Assembly (NCBI GenBank): GCA_019739225.1
Contig: JAHHDT010000001.1
Coordinates: 806,001-870,000, forward strand
From: Aquamicrobium sp.
Lineage (GTDB): Bacteria; Pseudomonadota; Alphaproteobacteria; Rhizobiales; Rhizobiaceae
Direction of reading: 5' to 3'
DNA: 64,000 nucleotides
Shown here: positions 37,900 to 48,100 of the stretch, in pieces
Layout of the letters: each line of letters starts with the position of its first letter
Position numbering within the stretch: position 1 is the first letter of the stretch
The notes under the pieces: model-generated
Seen by the model: only the letters and a program-made list of their open reading frames with translations
Database searches by the model: none
What the model was told of the DNA's origin: nothing
Program-made: the position numbers and the translations under genes

Positions 37900-40669
37900 C
37901 TACCGCGGCTTCTTGCCGAAGACGCGGATGTATTCGGCCTCCCCACCCTTGGCGAGCGCCTTGGCCTGCTTCACCCAGTCGTCGCGCTCGATGCGCCCCT
38001 TGAATTTGAGATAGTTGTCGACCCAGTCGCGCTCTGCCTTCTTCCACGACGCCACCTGCGCGTAGGTGTAGATGCCGAGCCCGTTGAGAACGCCTTCCAA
38101 CTTCGGCCCGACGCCCAAGATCAGCTTGAGATCGTCGGGGTTGCGCGGTTTCTTCACCGCCGGCGGACGCCCCTTCTCGGCGCCACCTGCCGCCTTCGAA
38201 ACCCCCATCTGCGCCTTGGCTTCCTCCGGCGAAGAGGCGGCGCGCGGACGGCGGGGGGGCGTCGTCGACCCTCTTGCCGGCCGCCTTTTCCCTGGCGGTT
38301 GCGGCGCTTGCGGGTTTCACCGCGGCGCTCGCCGCCTGGCGTCCCCCGCCCGCTTCCGTCAGCGACTTCTCCGGTGCGGAATCGCCGGGCTGGCCCGTCA
38401 TCGCTTTCGATGCCCGCGCCTTGGGCTGAGCCTTGGCATCCAGGAGGCGCGCCGGCGTTGCCGCCGCAGCGGCGCCAGGCCGCTCGGCGCGGCTGCCCGC
38501 CTTCGTCGGCTTGCGCGGCGCCCTGGCCTTCGGCGTCTCGGTAGCCGCCGGATCGGGCTCGTGTGCGCCTTCGAAGCTGATGACCGGCTCCATCGTCGCC
38601 AGCTGATCGTCGCCCAGCCAGCAGAGGCTCTTGTGCCCGTTGCCGAGGTCCTTCATCGGCGGCACCTGCGTCTCGCACTTGTTGCCCGGCACGAACTTCT
38701 TCCACCGGCAGCGCGTCTGGAACGGGCAGCCGGGCGGCGGGTTCATGGCTGACGGGATGTCGCCTTCCAGCACGATGTGTTTCTTCACTACGCTCGTGTC
38801 CGCGATCGGGATCGCCGACAACAGCGCCTCCGTATAAGGATGGTAGGGTGGCGAGAATATCTGGTCTGTCGTTCCTGCTTCAACGATATGGCCCAGATAC
38901 ATGACCACGACACGGTCGGCGATGTAGCGCACGACCGACAGATCGTGGCTGATGAACAGCATCGTCGTCTTGTTCTTGCGCTGGATGTCCATCAGCAGCT
39001 CGGTCACCGCCGCCTGCACCGACACGTCGAGCGCCGAGACCGGCTCGTCGGCCACCACTACCTTGGCGTTGCCGGCAAAGGCGCGGGCGACGCCGATGCG
39101 CTGCTTCTGCCCGCCGGAGAGCTGGCGCGGCATGCGCTCGGCGAAGGCGCGCGGCAGCTTCACCAGATCCAGCAGTTCGAACATCCGCTGGCGGCGGTCC
39201 TCGACCGTGTCGCCGATCTTGAATTTTTCAAGCGTTCGGATGATCTGCGACCCCACCGAATGGCTCGGGTTGAGCGTATCGAACGGGTTCTGAAACACCA
39301 TCTGGATGCCGGACACCGTCTCGGTGTCGCGCTTTTCGATCGGGGTAGCCTCGATCTCGGTATTAGCCAGCGTGACTGTACCCGACGTCCCGGTTTCCAG
39401 TCCGAGAAGCACCTTTGCCAGCGTGGACTTGCCGCAGCCGGATTCACCGACGATGGCGACGGTTTCGCTTTCACGCGCCTCGAAGCTGATCTGCTCGTTG
39501 GCCTTGACGACGCGCGTCTCCCCTCCGCCGAAGATGGCGTTGGCGGCCACCTCATAATATTTCTTGAGGTTCTCGATCTTGAGCACCGGCGCGCCGGGCT
39601 TGACGGCTTCCTTCTCCGTCGTTGCACCCTCCGGCAATGCGTTCCAGTCGATTTCGTTGAAGCGCACGCAGCGGCTGAAATGCCGATCGTGACCTTCGAC
39701 CTCGATCATCGGAATCTCGGCCGCATCGCACAGACCAGGCTTGAAGTGGTGGCAGCGGGGCCCGAAATTGCAGCCCTTCGGGCGCTCGTGCGGCAGCGGA
39801 AGCTGGCCGGGAATGGCGATCAGCGGCCGCGAGTTCTTGTCGGCGCCGGGTAGCGGGATCGAGCGGAACAAACCCTGCGTATAGGGGTGGCGCATATGGT
39901 CGAACACATCCTTGATCGACCCCGTCTCCACCGCCTCGCCCGAATACATCACCGTGATGCGATCGCACGTCTCCAGGATAAGCCCGAGATTGTGCGACAC
40001 GAAGATCATCGAGGTGCCGAACTGTTCGCCGAGCCCCTTGACCAGCTCGACGATGCCGGCCTCCACCGTCACGTCAAGCGCCGTCGTCGGCTCGTCGAGA
40101 AGCAACAGCGCCGGATTGGACAACAGCGCCATCGCGATAACGATGCGCTGCTGCTGGCCGCCCGAAAGCTGGTGCGGAAAGGAGCGCATCATGCGTTCGG
40201 GGTCCGGAAGCCGCACGGCGCGCACCATCTCCAGCGCGCGCTTGTAGGCTTCCTCGCTGGAAACCTTGTCATGGATCAGCGGCACTTCCATCAACTGCCG
40301 GCCGACCTTCATCGCCGGGTTCAGGCTCGCCATCGGCTCCTGATAGATCATGGCGATCTCGTTGCCGCGAATGGCCCGCAGCTCGGCATCGGAGAGGTCG
40401 CCCATGTCCTTGCCCTTGAACTTGATGCGCCCGCCGACGATCTTGCCGACATTCGACAGGTCTCGCATGACGCCGAGCGACACGGTCGACTTTCCGCATC
40501 CGCTCTCGCCTACGATCCCCATCGCCTCGCCCGGCATCACCGTGCAGGAGAAGTCCATCACCGCGGGAATCTCGCCCTTGCGTGTGAAGAAGGAGATAGA
40601 CAGGTTCTCGATCTCGAGGATCGGATCGGCGTTCTGGGCCGCCTCGCTTGGCTTTACGGCTTCGTTCAT
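37900..40669 (-). CDS. Fused dipeptide-type ABC ATPase (DppD-DppF) with C-terminal helix-hairpin-helix tail; frameshifted in a C7 run
   Basis: Two ATPase domains in one chain: the first (about 15-270) has GESGCGKST, LSGGQQQR and LLLLDEPTTALD; the second (about 365-610) has GESGCGKST, LSGGQKQR and VVVADEPVSALD. Each is followed by an oligopeptide-transporter C-terminal region (GCNFGPRCHHF and GCPFQTRCRW). An Ala/Lys/Pro-rich linker follows, then the frame slips at seven Gs on the plus strand (38250-38256). In the other frame the protein goes on as SSPEEAKAQMGVSKAAG and ends with DLKLILGVGPKLEGVLNGLG...EYIRVFGKKPR, a helix-hairpin-helix domain. The span is 3n+1, so one extra base explains it. 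Without repair the frame runs on to 37757 through a repeat. It feeds the permeases at 40.7-42.9 kb. Confidence 0.87.
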
Positions 40670-40679
40670 GGTTCCGTCC

Positions 40680-41837
40680 TCAATCCTTCAGCGACTGTTC
40701 GCGCAGCGCATCGGCCAGAAGGTTCAGGCCGAGCACGAACGACATCAGCGCGATTGTCGGCGGCAGTGCGGGGTGGATGTGCGAGCGCAGGAGCCGGCTC
40801 GCCTCCTTGATCGCCGTACCCCAGTCGGGGCTTTCCGGCGCCAGGCCGAGGCCGAAATAACCCAGCGTTCCAAGCAGGATCGTCGTGTAGCCGATGCGCA
40901 GGCAGGCATCGACGATCAAGGGCCCGCGCGCGTTGGGCAGCACTTCCCACAGCATGATGTACCACGGGCTTTCGCCGCGGGTCTGGGCTGCGGCCACGTA
41001 GTCGCGCGTCTTGATGTCCATCACCAGACCGCGAACGATGCGGAAGACGCCCGGCGACGAGGCGAAGACCACGGCCACGAAGATGTTCAGCTCGTTCGGC
41101 CGGATGGCGATGATGCCAAGCGGATCGGCGTCGAAGACGAGGCCGACATAGATCCAGCCGCCGATCAGCAGCGTCAGCCCGATCTGTATCGCCAGCACCT
41201 GCGGTCGGTGCTTGAAGCGCGTATAGAACAGCGTGCAAAAGAAGATGATCGGGAACAGGAAGAACAGTCCCGCCATCGTATAGGGTATCGGCGTATCCAT
41301 GATCCCCGGCGTCACCAGCAGGTAGAACAGCAGGATCACCGGGAACGCCAGCACGAGATTGGCGAGGAACGACAGGATCGTGTCGACGCGCCCGCCATAA
41401 TAGCCGGCCGGCAGGCCGAGGGTGATGCCGACCATCAGCGCGAACATGGTGGCTGCCGGCGCGATCACCAGCACGATCTGGCTGCCATAGACCATGCGCG
41501 AGAAGATGTCGCGCGCCAGCCGGTCGCCGCCGAAGAGGAAGGCCTGCCCGCTTTCGGGCTCGATCGCCCCAGGCAGCGCGTCCTTCATGACCAGTATCTG
41601 AGCCAGTGGATTGAACGGCGCCACCGTCGAGGCGAACATCGCCGTGAACAGCCAGAACAGGCAGATCGTCACCCCGGCGATGCCGACATAGGTATCGAAA
41701 AGCTGACCATAGAGCCCGAGCCGCGCGCGGAAGGCGAAACTGGTACCGAGCACGACGGCGAGCGCCAGCCAGACCGGCCAGAACCGCACCAGGAAGCCGA
41801 GCAGCACCTGGAACGCGCTGAGATATTCATGTTGCAT
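40680..41837 (-). CDS. ABC transporter permease, DppC/OppC type
   Basis: A 385-residue inner-membrane permease. After a first membrane segment (about 20-35) and a second near 53-70 comes the OppC-type N-terminal region (FNPLAQILVMKDALPGAIEP, then FLFGGDRLARDIFSRMVYG), followed by a transport core with the EAA-type loop AAAQTRGESPWYIMLWEVLP. An extra pair of helices (about 205-245) between core segments makes it longer than usual OppC (about 300). It begins 11 bases after the permease upstream and ends 10 bases before the ATPase gene, so all are one operon. Confidence 0.92.
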   Translation of the reverse strand: MQHEYLSAFQVLLGFLVRFWPVWLALAVVLGTSFAFRARLGLYGQLFDTYVGIAGVTICLFWLFTAMFASTVAPFNPLAQILVMKDALPGAIEPESGQAFLFGGDRLARDIFSRMVYGSQIVLVIAPAATMFALMVGITLGLPAGYYGGRVDTILSFLANLVLAFPVILLFYLLVTPGIMDTPIPYTMAGLFFLFPIIFFCTLFYTRFKHRPQVLAIQIGLTLLIGGWIYVGLVFDADPLGIIAIRPNELNIFVAVVFASSPGVFRIVRGLVMDIKTRDYVAAAQTRGESPWYIMLWEVLPNARGPLIVDACLRIGYTTILLGTLGYFGLGLAPESPDWGTAIKEASRLLRSHIHPALPPTIALMSFVLGLNLLADALREQSLKD

Positions 41838-41848
41838 GCGCGGTCCCC

Positions 41849-42886
41849 CTACTGCACGCGGATACGCGGGTTGAGATAGGCGTAACCCACGTCGGAGATG
41901 AGCTGTGTGAAGAGCACCACGAACACCGACACCAGCGAGCAGCCCAGCAGCAGGTCGATGTCGTTGTTGCCCGCCGCCTCAACGAGCGTGAAGCCGAAGC
42001 CCTGGTATCGGAACATCACCTCGACGATGACGACGCCGGTCAACAGCCATGGAAACTGCAGCATGATGACGGTGAACGGCGCGATCAGAGCATTGCGCAG
42101 CGCATGCTTGACGACGACGGCGTTGAAGGAAAGCCCCTTGAGCCGCGCCGTGCGGATATATTGCTGCGTCATCACCTCGACCATCGAGGCGCGCGTCATG
42201 CGGGCGATGTAGCCGATGCCGTAGATCGCCATTGTCATCACCGGCAGGGTGAAGTTGTAGAAGCTGATGCCCTGGCTGGTAGCGGATGCTGCCGAGCCGT
42301 TGAGCCAGCCCAGCCACGAGGCGAAGACGACGGTGAAGATGACGCCCGATATGTATTCGGGCGTTGCAGTCGTCGTGATCGAGGCGACGGAAAGCGAGCG
42401 GTCCGTTCGAGAGCCCTCGCGCATGCCTGCAAAGATGCCGATCAGAAGCGCTACGGGCACCATGACCACCATCACCCAGAACATCAGGATGCCGGTAGCG
42501 CCCAGCGCCGGCCACAACTTGGCCGAGACCGTCGTCTTGAACTTCGTCGAACAGCCGAAGTCGCCCTGCAGGATGCCGCCGTAATAGGGCTCGGCCGGTT
42601 CGTTGCAGTAGGAGAAGCGCGGCGTCACCGCGCCCGTCTCGGCGTCTATGTTGGGCTGTTTCTGCACCACGCCGAGCCAGCGCCCGTAGCGCAGGAAGAA
42701 ATTGTCCCGGTAGCCGTTTCGTACAAGCCAGCTTTCTATGTGCTCGTCCGACGAGCGCATGTCGAGCTGGCTGATCGACAGCTTGCGCAGGTTCGGCTCC
42801 AGATTGACCATGAAGAACACGACCAGCGTGAGGCACAGCATGGTCAGCAGCATCGTTCCGAGACGACGAGTGATAAAGGTCAGCAT
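41849..42886 (-). CDS. ABC transporter permease, DppB/OppB type
   Basis: A 345-residue inner-membrane permease. The first helix (about 9-29, MLLTMLCLTLVVFFMVNLEP) and a long periplasmic segment to about 130 are typical of DppB. The core has the EAA-type loop RTARLKGLSFNAVVVKHALR. It is the first permease gene after the binding protein and heads toward the OppC-like gene and fused ATPase. The substrate is a peptide or other nickel/peptide-family solute; it cannot be fixed. Confidence 0.93.
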   Translation of the reverse strand: MLTFITRRLGTMLLTMLCLTLVVFFMVNLEPNLRKLSISQLDMRSSDEHIESWLVRNGYRDNFFLRYGRWLGVVQKQPNIDAETGAVTPRFSYCNEPAEPYYGGILQGDFGCSTKFKTTVSAKLWPALGATGILMFWVMVVMVPVALLIGIFAGMREGSRTDRSLSVASITTTATPEYISGVIFTVVFASWLGWLNGSAASATSQGISFYNFTLPVMTMAIYGIGYIARMTRASMVEVMTQQYIRTARLKGLSFNAVVVKHALRNALIAPFTVIMLQFPWLLTGVVIVEVMFRYQGFGFTLVEAAGNNDIDLLLGCSLVSVFVVLFTQLISDVGYAYLNPRIRVQ

Positions 42887-43055
42887 CGTACCCCTGCCTG
42901 TCGGGTTGGGGAAATGCGCCGCACTATACGCTTATGAAGAACTGCAAGGAATGACCGTGCCATCGGCAAGACAAATGCCCTGCGTCCGTCCCGGCCCCGG
43001 CTTGCGTCTTGTTCCCCTTAAACGCTTTCCAGCTCAGGCGCCCCTTTGAGGCGGA

Positions 43056-43076
43056 AAGGGGGCTTTGCGCCCCCTT
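43056..43076 (-). terminator. Hairpin after the binding-protein gene (attenuating terminator candidate)
   Basis: AAGGGGGC (43056-43063) pairs with GCCCCCTT (43069-43076) across a five-base loop, 20 bases beyond the binding-protein stop; on the minus strand it is followed by TTTCCGCC, a short T run. It may reduce read-through into the permease genes, so that more binding protein is made. Confidence 0.6.
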
Positions 43077-43095
43077 CCCTGTTTCATTCTGCCGA

Positions 43096-44751
43096 TCAGG
43101 CTTCGTCCAGCCAGACCTTGCCGAAATCATGCTCGAAGGTCTGGTGCATGCGGTGGTTCTTCACCGCCGCGACCGAGTGGTTGTAGAGCTTGCGCCAGTA
43201 AGGCTGGATGATGATGCCGGAGTCCTGGAGGATCTTTTCGATCTCTTCCATCACGCCACGGCGTTCGTCCGGATCCGCAACCGCGAGGGCCTGGTTGATC
43301 TTGGCGTCCAGGTCCGGATTGGAATAGCCGGCCTCGTTCCATGCCTCACCGGTGCGGTAGGCAATGGCCACAACCTGGATGCCCAGCGGGCGCATGTTCC
43401 AGTTTGTCATCGAGTACGGATACTTCGTCCAGTCATTCCAGAAGGTCGAGCCCGGCAGCACCGTGCGCTTGACCTTGAAGCCGGCCTCGCGAAGCTGGGC
43501 GGCGATCGCGTCGCCGGTGTTCTTGTGCCAGTCCTCGTCGACGGTGATGAGTTCGTGCTCGTAGTCCATCTGGCCGGCTTCTTCCATCAGCGCCTTGGCG
43601 CCTTCAATATCGCGCTTGATCGGCGGCAGCTCGGCATATTCGGGATGGATCGGGCAGACGTGATGATTTTCGGCCACCTCGCCGGCATTGCCGTAGCCCA
43701 GCGCCAGCACGGCGGCATTGTCGACCGCCTTGGTGAGCGCCTGGCGCACCTTCTGGTCGTCATAAGGCGCGTTGTTGACGTTGGTGCGCGCGACGATCGT
43801 GGATGCGGTAACCACCTCCGACGTCTCGAGGCCCACCCCTTCGAGGATCGACACGAAATCCGCCGTCGTCTCGTGGTTGGTATGCACCTCAAGCGCCTCG
43901 AAGGCCGAGACCATCGCCGCCGGATCGGTGCCGTAGTCGATGAACTCGACGCCGTCGAGATAGACCTCGCCATTCCACCACTTGCCGTCTTCGCGACGCT
44001 TGTACACCACCGACTGGCCGACATCGTAGGAGACGAGCTCGAACGGGCCGGTGCCGATCGGGTTCTGCACGAAGTTCGCGCCGGTCTCGTCGAAGGAGCG
44101 GTGCACGATCAGGCCCGGATAGTCGGTCAGGTTCGGGATCAGCGCGATGTCCGGCTCTGTCAGCTTCAGGCGGACGGTCATGTCGTCGACCTTCTCGACC
44201 GAGCCCTCGCGCAGCTTGCCGGTCTCGGCATCCGCGAGCGAGCCCAGGCGACCCGGCATGGAATTGCCCTCGGAGCTGCGATCCGCCCAGCGCGTGAGGT
44301 TGAAGATCACGTCATCGGCATTGAAGGTGTCGCCATTCGTCCAGGTGACGCCCGGGCGGCAATGGAAGACGTATTCGGTGGCGTCGTCGTTGATTTCCCA
44401 GCTTTCGAGCAGATAGGGCTCGAACGTGAAGTCATGCGTGTATTTCACCAGCGGCTCGAGCGTCTGGCGCTCGGCATTGGCGATCTCCGACCAGTCCGCG
44501 GTGCGGGGATCCTTCGGATCCTTGACCGCCATGGCAACCTTGAGGACCCCGCCCTTCTTGGGCTCTTCCTGCGCCATCGCCTTGGTCGGCGCGGCCAGTC
44601 CGATCATTCCGTAAGCCATCGCGGTCGTGGCACCGAACGCGCTGGCCATGGCCAGAAATTCGCGGCGGTCGAGCTTGCCGGCCTTCGTCTCCTCCGCGAG
44701 CTTTTTTATATGATCGGGGACACGGTTGCCGTTGCTCTTGTAAAACTTCAT
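43096..44751 (-). CDS. ABC transporter substrate-binding protein, peptide/nickel (SBP_bac_5) family
   Basis: A 551-residue periplasmic binding protein. After a charged stretch comes a twin-arginine signal ([20 protein letters not shown], about 30-49), so export by Tat is likely, with cleavage near KAMA-QEE. The mature part has the family blocks [20 protein letters not shown] and [19 protein letters not shown] at 44751 ([11 protein letters not shown]) has GGGAGAACG in front; a longer open frame upstream was not used. It is the first gene of the transporter operon, with 209 bases to the first permease. The ligand is unknown. Confidence 0.92.
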   Translation of the reverse strand: MKFYKSNGNRVPDHIKKLAEETKAGKLDRREFLAMASAFGATTAMAYGMIGLAAPTKAMAQEEPKKGGVLKVAMAVKDPKDPRTADWSEIANAERQTLEPLVKYTHDFTFEPYLLESWEINDDATEYVFHCRPGVTWTNGDTFNADDVIFNLTRWADRSSEGNSMPGRLGSLADAETGKLREGSVEKVDDMTVRLKLTEPDIALIPNLTDYPGLIVHRSFDETGANFVQNPIGTGPFELVSYDVGQSVVYKRREDGKWWNGEVYLDGVEFIDYGTDPAAMVSAFEALEVHTNHETTADFVSILEGVGLETSEVVTASTIVARTNVNNAPYDDQKVRQALTKAVDNAAVLALGYGNAGEVAENHHVCPIHPEYAELPPIKRDIEGAKALMEEAGQMDYEHELITVDEDWHKNTGDAIAAQLREAGFKVKRTVLPGSTFWNDWTKYPYSMTNWNMRPLGIQVVAIAYRTGEAWNEAGYSNPDLDAKINQALAVADPDERRGVMEEIEKILQDSGIIIQPYWRKLYNHSVAAVKNHRMHQTFEHDFGKVWLDEA

Positions 44752-45100
44752 CGACGTTCTCCCATTTGAACCCACTGGCGTTAGCATTCCGCAGATGGAC
44801 GGAGATGTCAAAAACCTCCGTCCGCAGGAGCCGCAACGGAATGTGCAACGTTGCAGGTGGCACAGATGGCGTAATTGCGACAAAGTTGACGCAATTTTAG
44901 CAATGGGAAAAGAATCTCGGCCGAGCGCGAGCTGATTCTGCGCACGTGTCTCATGACTTTAGATGCCGTTTTCACCCGCCGATAGCGCCAAGGGCCGCCG
45001 CGGCGCCATGCCAGCGCTTAGTCCGCCTGGATTATTGACAAGCCGCCGGGAAGACGGCCTAAGTTCCGCAAGGGTAGGTCGTCAGCGTCTGGAGGGTTTC
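44752..45100. promoter_or_regulatory. Divergent promoter region, binding protein / alpha-2-macroglobulin
   Basis: A 349-base gene-free stretch between two divergent starts. It has an AT-rich part around 44880-44960 that could hold the promoters. I see no palindrome, repeat unit or RNA gene. Confidence 0.4.
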
Positions 45101-48100
45101 ATGTCGATGCGCGCAGCTCGGATTTTATCCCTTCTGGCTACCCTTTTGCTGGCGTTTTCAGTGCCGGTTTCCGCCCAGAGCGAACGTCGAATCGCGACGA
45201 CGCCGGATTCGGACTATTTCGGCTTCGACCTGCGAACCGAGCAGGATGTGCCCCTCGACGCATGCGAGGCAGTCTGCCTCGCCGATCCTGACTGCCGTGC
45301 CTTTACCTACAACACGCGCGCGCAATGGTGTTTCCTGAAGTCAGATTACAGCACACTGAACACCTTCCCGGGCGCGGTGGCGGGGCGCGTGGTGGTCGAC
45401 AGCGGCGAACCGGATCTCGGCGCCCCGCCCACACTCGATTATGTCACGCAGCACATGCGCGACGAAGCCCTGCGCTACCGCGCAAACCTGATGCAGGAAA
45501 CGCCCGACGAATCCACCGGCATCGTCTTCCTGTCATCGAGCGCTGCCAGCGCGATCAGTGCCGGCGACCCGCGAACGGCGGTGGAAGCCCGGCGCGCCGC
45601 GCTCGTGATAGATCCCGACGACGTTGAGCTGTGGACGGGGCTCGCCCGCGCCCAGTTCGCCATCGAGCCCAGTTCCAGCAGCGAGCGTACGGAGCGCGGG
45701 CGCGACGGGATGTCCGCCGCGCTCAACGCCTATGCGCTGGCGCGCACCGCGTCGGCCCGCGCCGACAGCCTCGCGGCGGTTGGCCTCGCGCTGGACAACC
45801 GCGATCTCTATCGCCCCGCCCTCCAGGCCTACGAGGCAAGCCTGGCGCTGGTCGACGATGCTTCGGTACGTGCCGCCTATCTCGACCTCAAGGCTCGCAA
45901 GGGCTTCCGCGTCGTCAACAATACGGTGGAGGCCGATGGGGCCGCGCCGCGCGCCTGCGTCCAGTTCTCCGAGGATCTGGTGAAATCGGGCGTCGATTAC
46001 ACGCCCTTCGTCACGGTCGACGATGCTGCCCCGAAGGCCATCGAAACCTCCGGCACGCAGCTCTGCGTCGAGGGTCTCGAACACGGCAAATATTACCGTA
46101 TCGGCATCCGGTCCGGCCTGCCCGCCGCCGTCGGCGAGGTGATCGCAAGCCCCGTCACGCTGTCCGTCTATGTCCGCGACCGCGCGCCCTCGATGCGCTT
46201 TTCCGGCGAGAATTTCGTGCTGCCGTCCACGGGCCGCCATGCCCTGCCGATCGTCAGCGTGAACACGCCGCTTGCCGAGCTGAAGCTGCATCGCGTGGGC
46301 GACCGCGCGCTGAGCGATCTGATGAAGGACAACCCCTTCCCGCGCCAGATCGACGAGTACGAGATTTCCTCACTGGCCGAGAATCTCGGTGAGCTCATCT
46401 GGCAGGGCACGATCGAGATCGACAACCAGCTCAACAAGGACGTGGTCACAGCATTCCCGGTCGAGGAAGCGCTGCCGGAGCGCAAGCCTGGCGTCTACGT
46501 ACTCACCGGAACACCGCAGGGCGACACCAGCGAATCCTGGAATGCGCGCGCCACGCAGTGGTTCGTCGTCTCCGACATCGGCCTCTCGACCTATGCTGGC
46601 GAGGACGGATTGACGGTCTTTGCGCGGTCGCTGGCGACCGCGCGCCCGCTGGAAGGCGTGGAGCTGCAGCTTCTCGCCCGCAACAACGAGGTGTTGGGCA
46701 CCGCGACGACCGATGCCAGGGGTCAGGCCGTGTTCACGGCCGGCCTGACGCGCGGCAGTTCCGGCATGGCACCCGCCGTGCTGACGGCCGCCGACGGCGC
46801 GCAGGATTTTGTCTTCCTCGACATGACGCGCGGCGGCTTCGACCTTTCCGACCGTGGCGTGACCGGCCGCGACGCGCCCGGCGCCATCGATGTCTTCGCA
46901 TGGACCGAGCGCGGCATCTACCGCCCCGGCGAGACGGTCCATGCGGCAGCTCTGGCGCGCGACGAAAGTGCCGACGCGATCGAGAACCTGCCGCTGACCT
47001 TCATCTACACCCGCCCGGACGGCGTCGAGGAGCGCCGCATCACCAGCGATGACGCAGCGCTCGGCGGTCACCACGTGCCGCTGGAACTGCAGCAGACGGC
47101 GATGCTCGGCTCATGGACCTTGCGCATCTACAGCGACCCTGACGCCTCGCCCATCGCCCAGTCGGTATTCCTGGTCGAGGAATTCGTTCCGGACAGGATC
47201 GAGTTGGACCTCGATCCCGAGACGCCGGAGATCGATGCCGGCGAACCGGCCTGGATCGCGCTCGACGGCCGCTACCTCTACGGTGCGCCCGCTTCCAATC
47301 TGGAACTCGAAGGCGAGGTCGTCGTCTCCACAAGACGCGAATGGGATCGGTTCCCCGGCTTCTCGTTTGGCCTAGCGGACGAAGAGATCGAGGCGTCATC
47401 GACTTCCCTCGACATCGATGCGACGGACGAGGACGGCAAGGCCCGCATCGAAGTGGCGACCGATGCACTGCCCTTCACGACGGGGCTGCTCGAGGCCAAG
47501 GTGACCGTGCGCATGCGCGAAAGCGGTGGTCGCGCGGTCGAGCGCAGCACGACGCTTGCCATCCGCCCGCAGGACGCGGTGATCGGTATCCGTCCCGATT
47601 TCGCCGGCTCCGAAGTGCCACAGGGGTCCACTGCCTCGTTCCGCGCGATCGCCGTCTCGCCCTCAGGTGAGCGTGAGGCGCTGTCCGGCGCGCTCTGGAC
47701 GCTGACCAAGGTCGAGCGCAACTATCAATGGTACCGCAGCAACAACGCCTGGAACTATGAGGCAATCACCGTCGAGCGCCGGATCGACAGCGGCACTGTA
47801 GACATTGCTGCTGACGATCCCGCGACCATCGCGGTCCCAGTCGATTGGGGTCGCTATCGCCTCGACGTCGAAAGCGCCGATCCTGCCGGACCGGTTGCCA
47901 GCTACGAATTCGATGCCGGCTGGTTCGTTGAGGCAACCTCGACGGAAACTCCCGATGGCCTGGAGATCGCCCTCGACAAGGACAGCTACGAAACCGGCGA
48001 GACCGCGACCCTGAAGGTATCGCCCCGCTTCGCCGGCGAGCTGCTGGTGGCGATCGGGTCCGAACGCCTCCATCAAACGATCGAGGCGAGCGTGCCCGCA

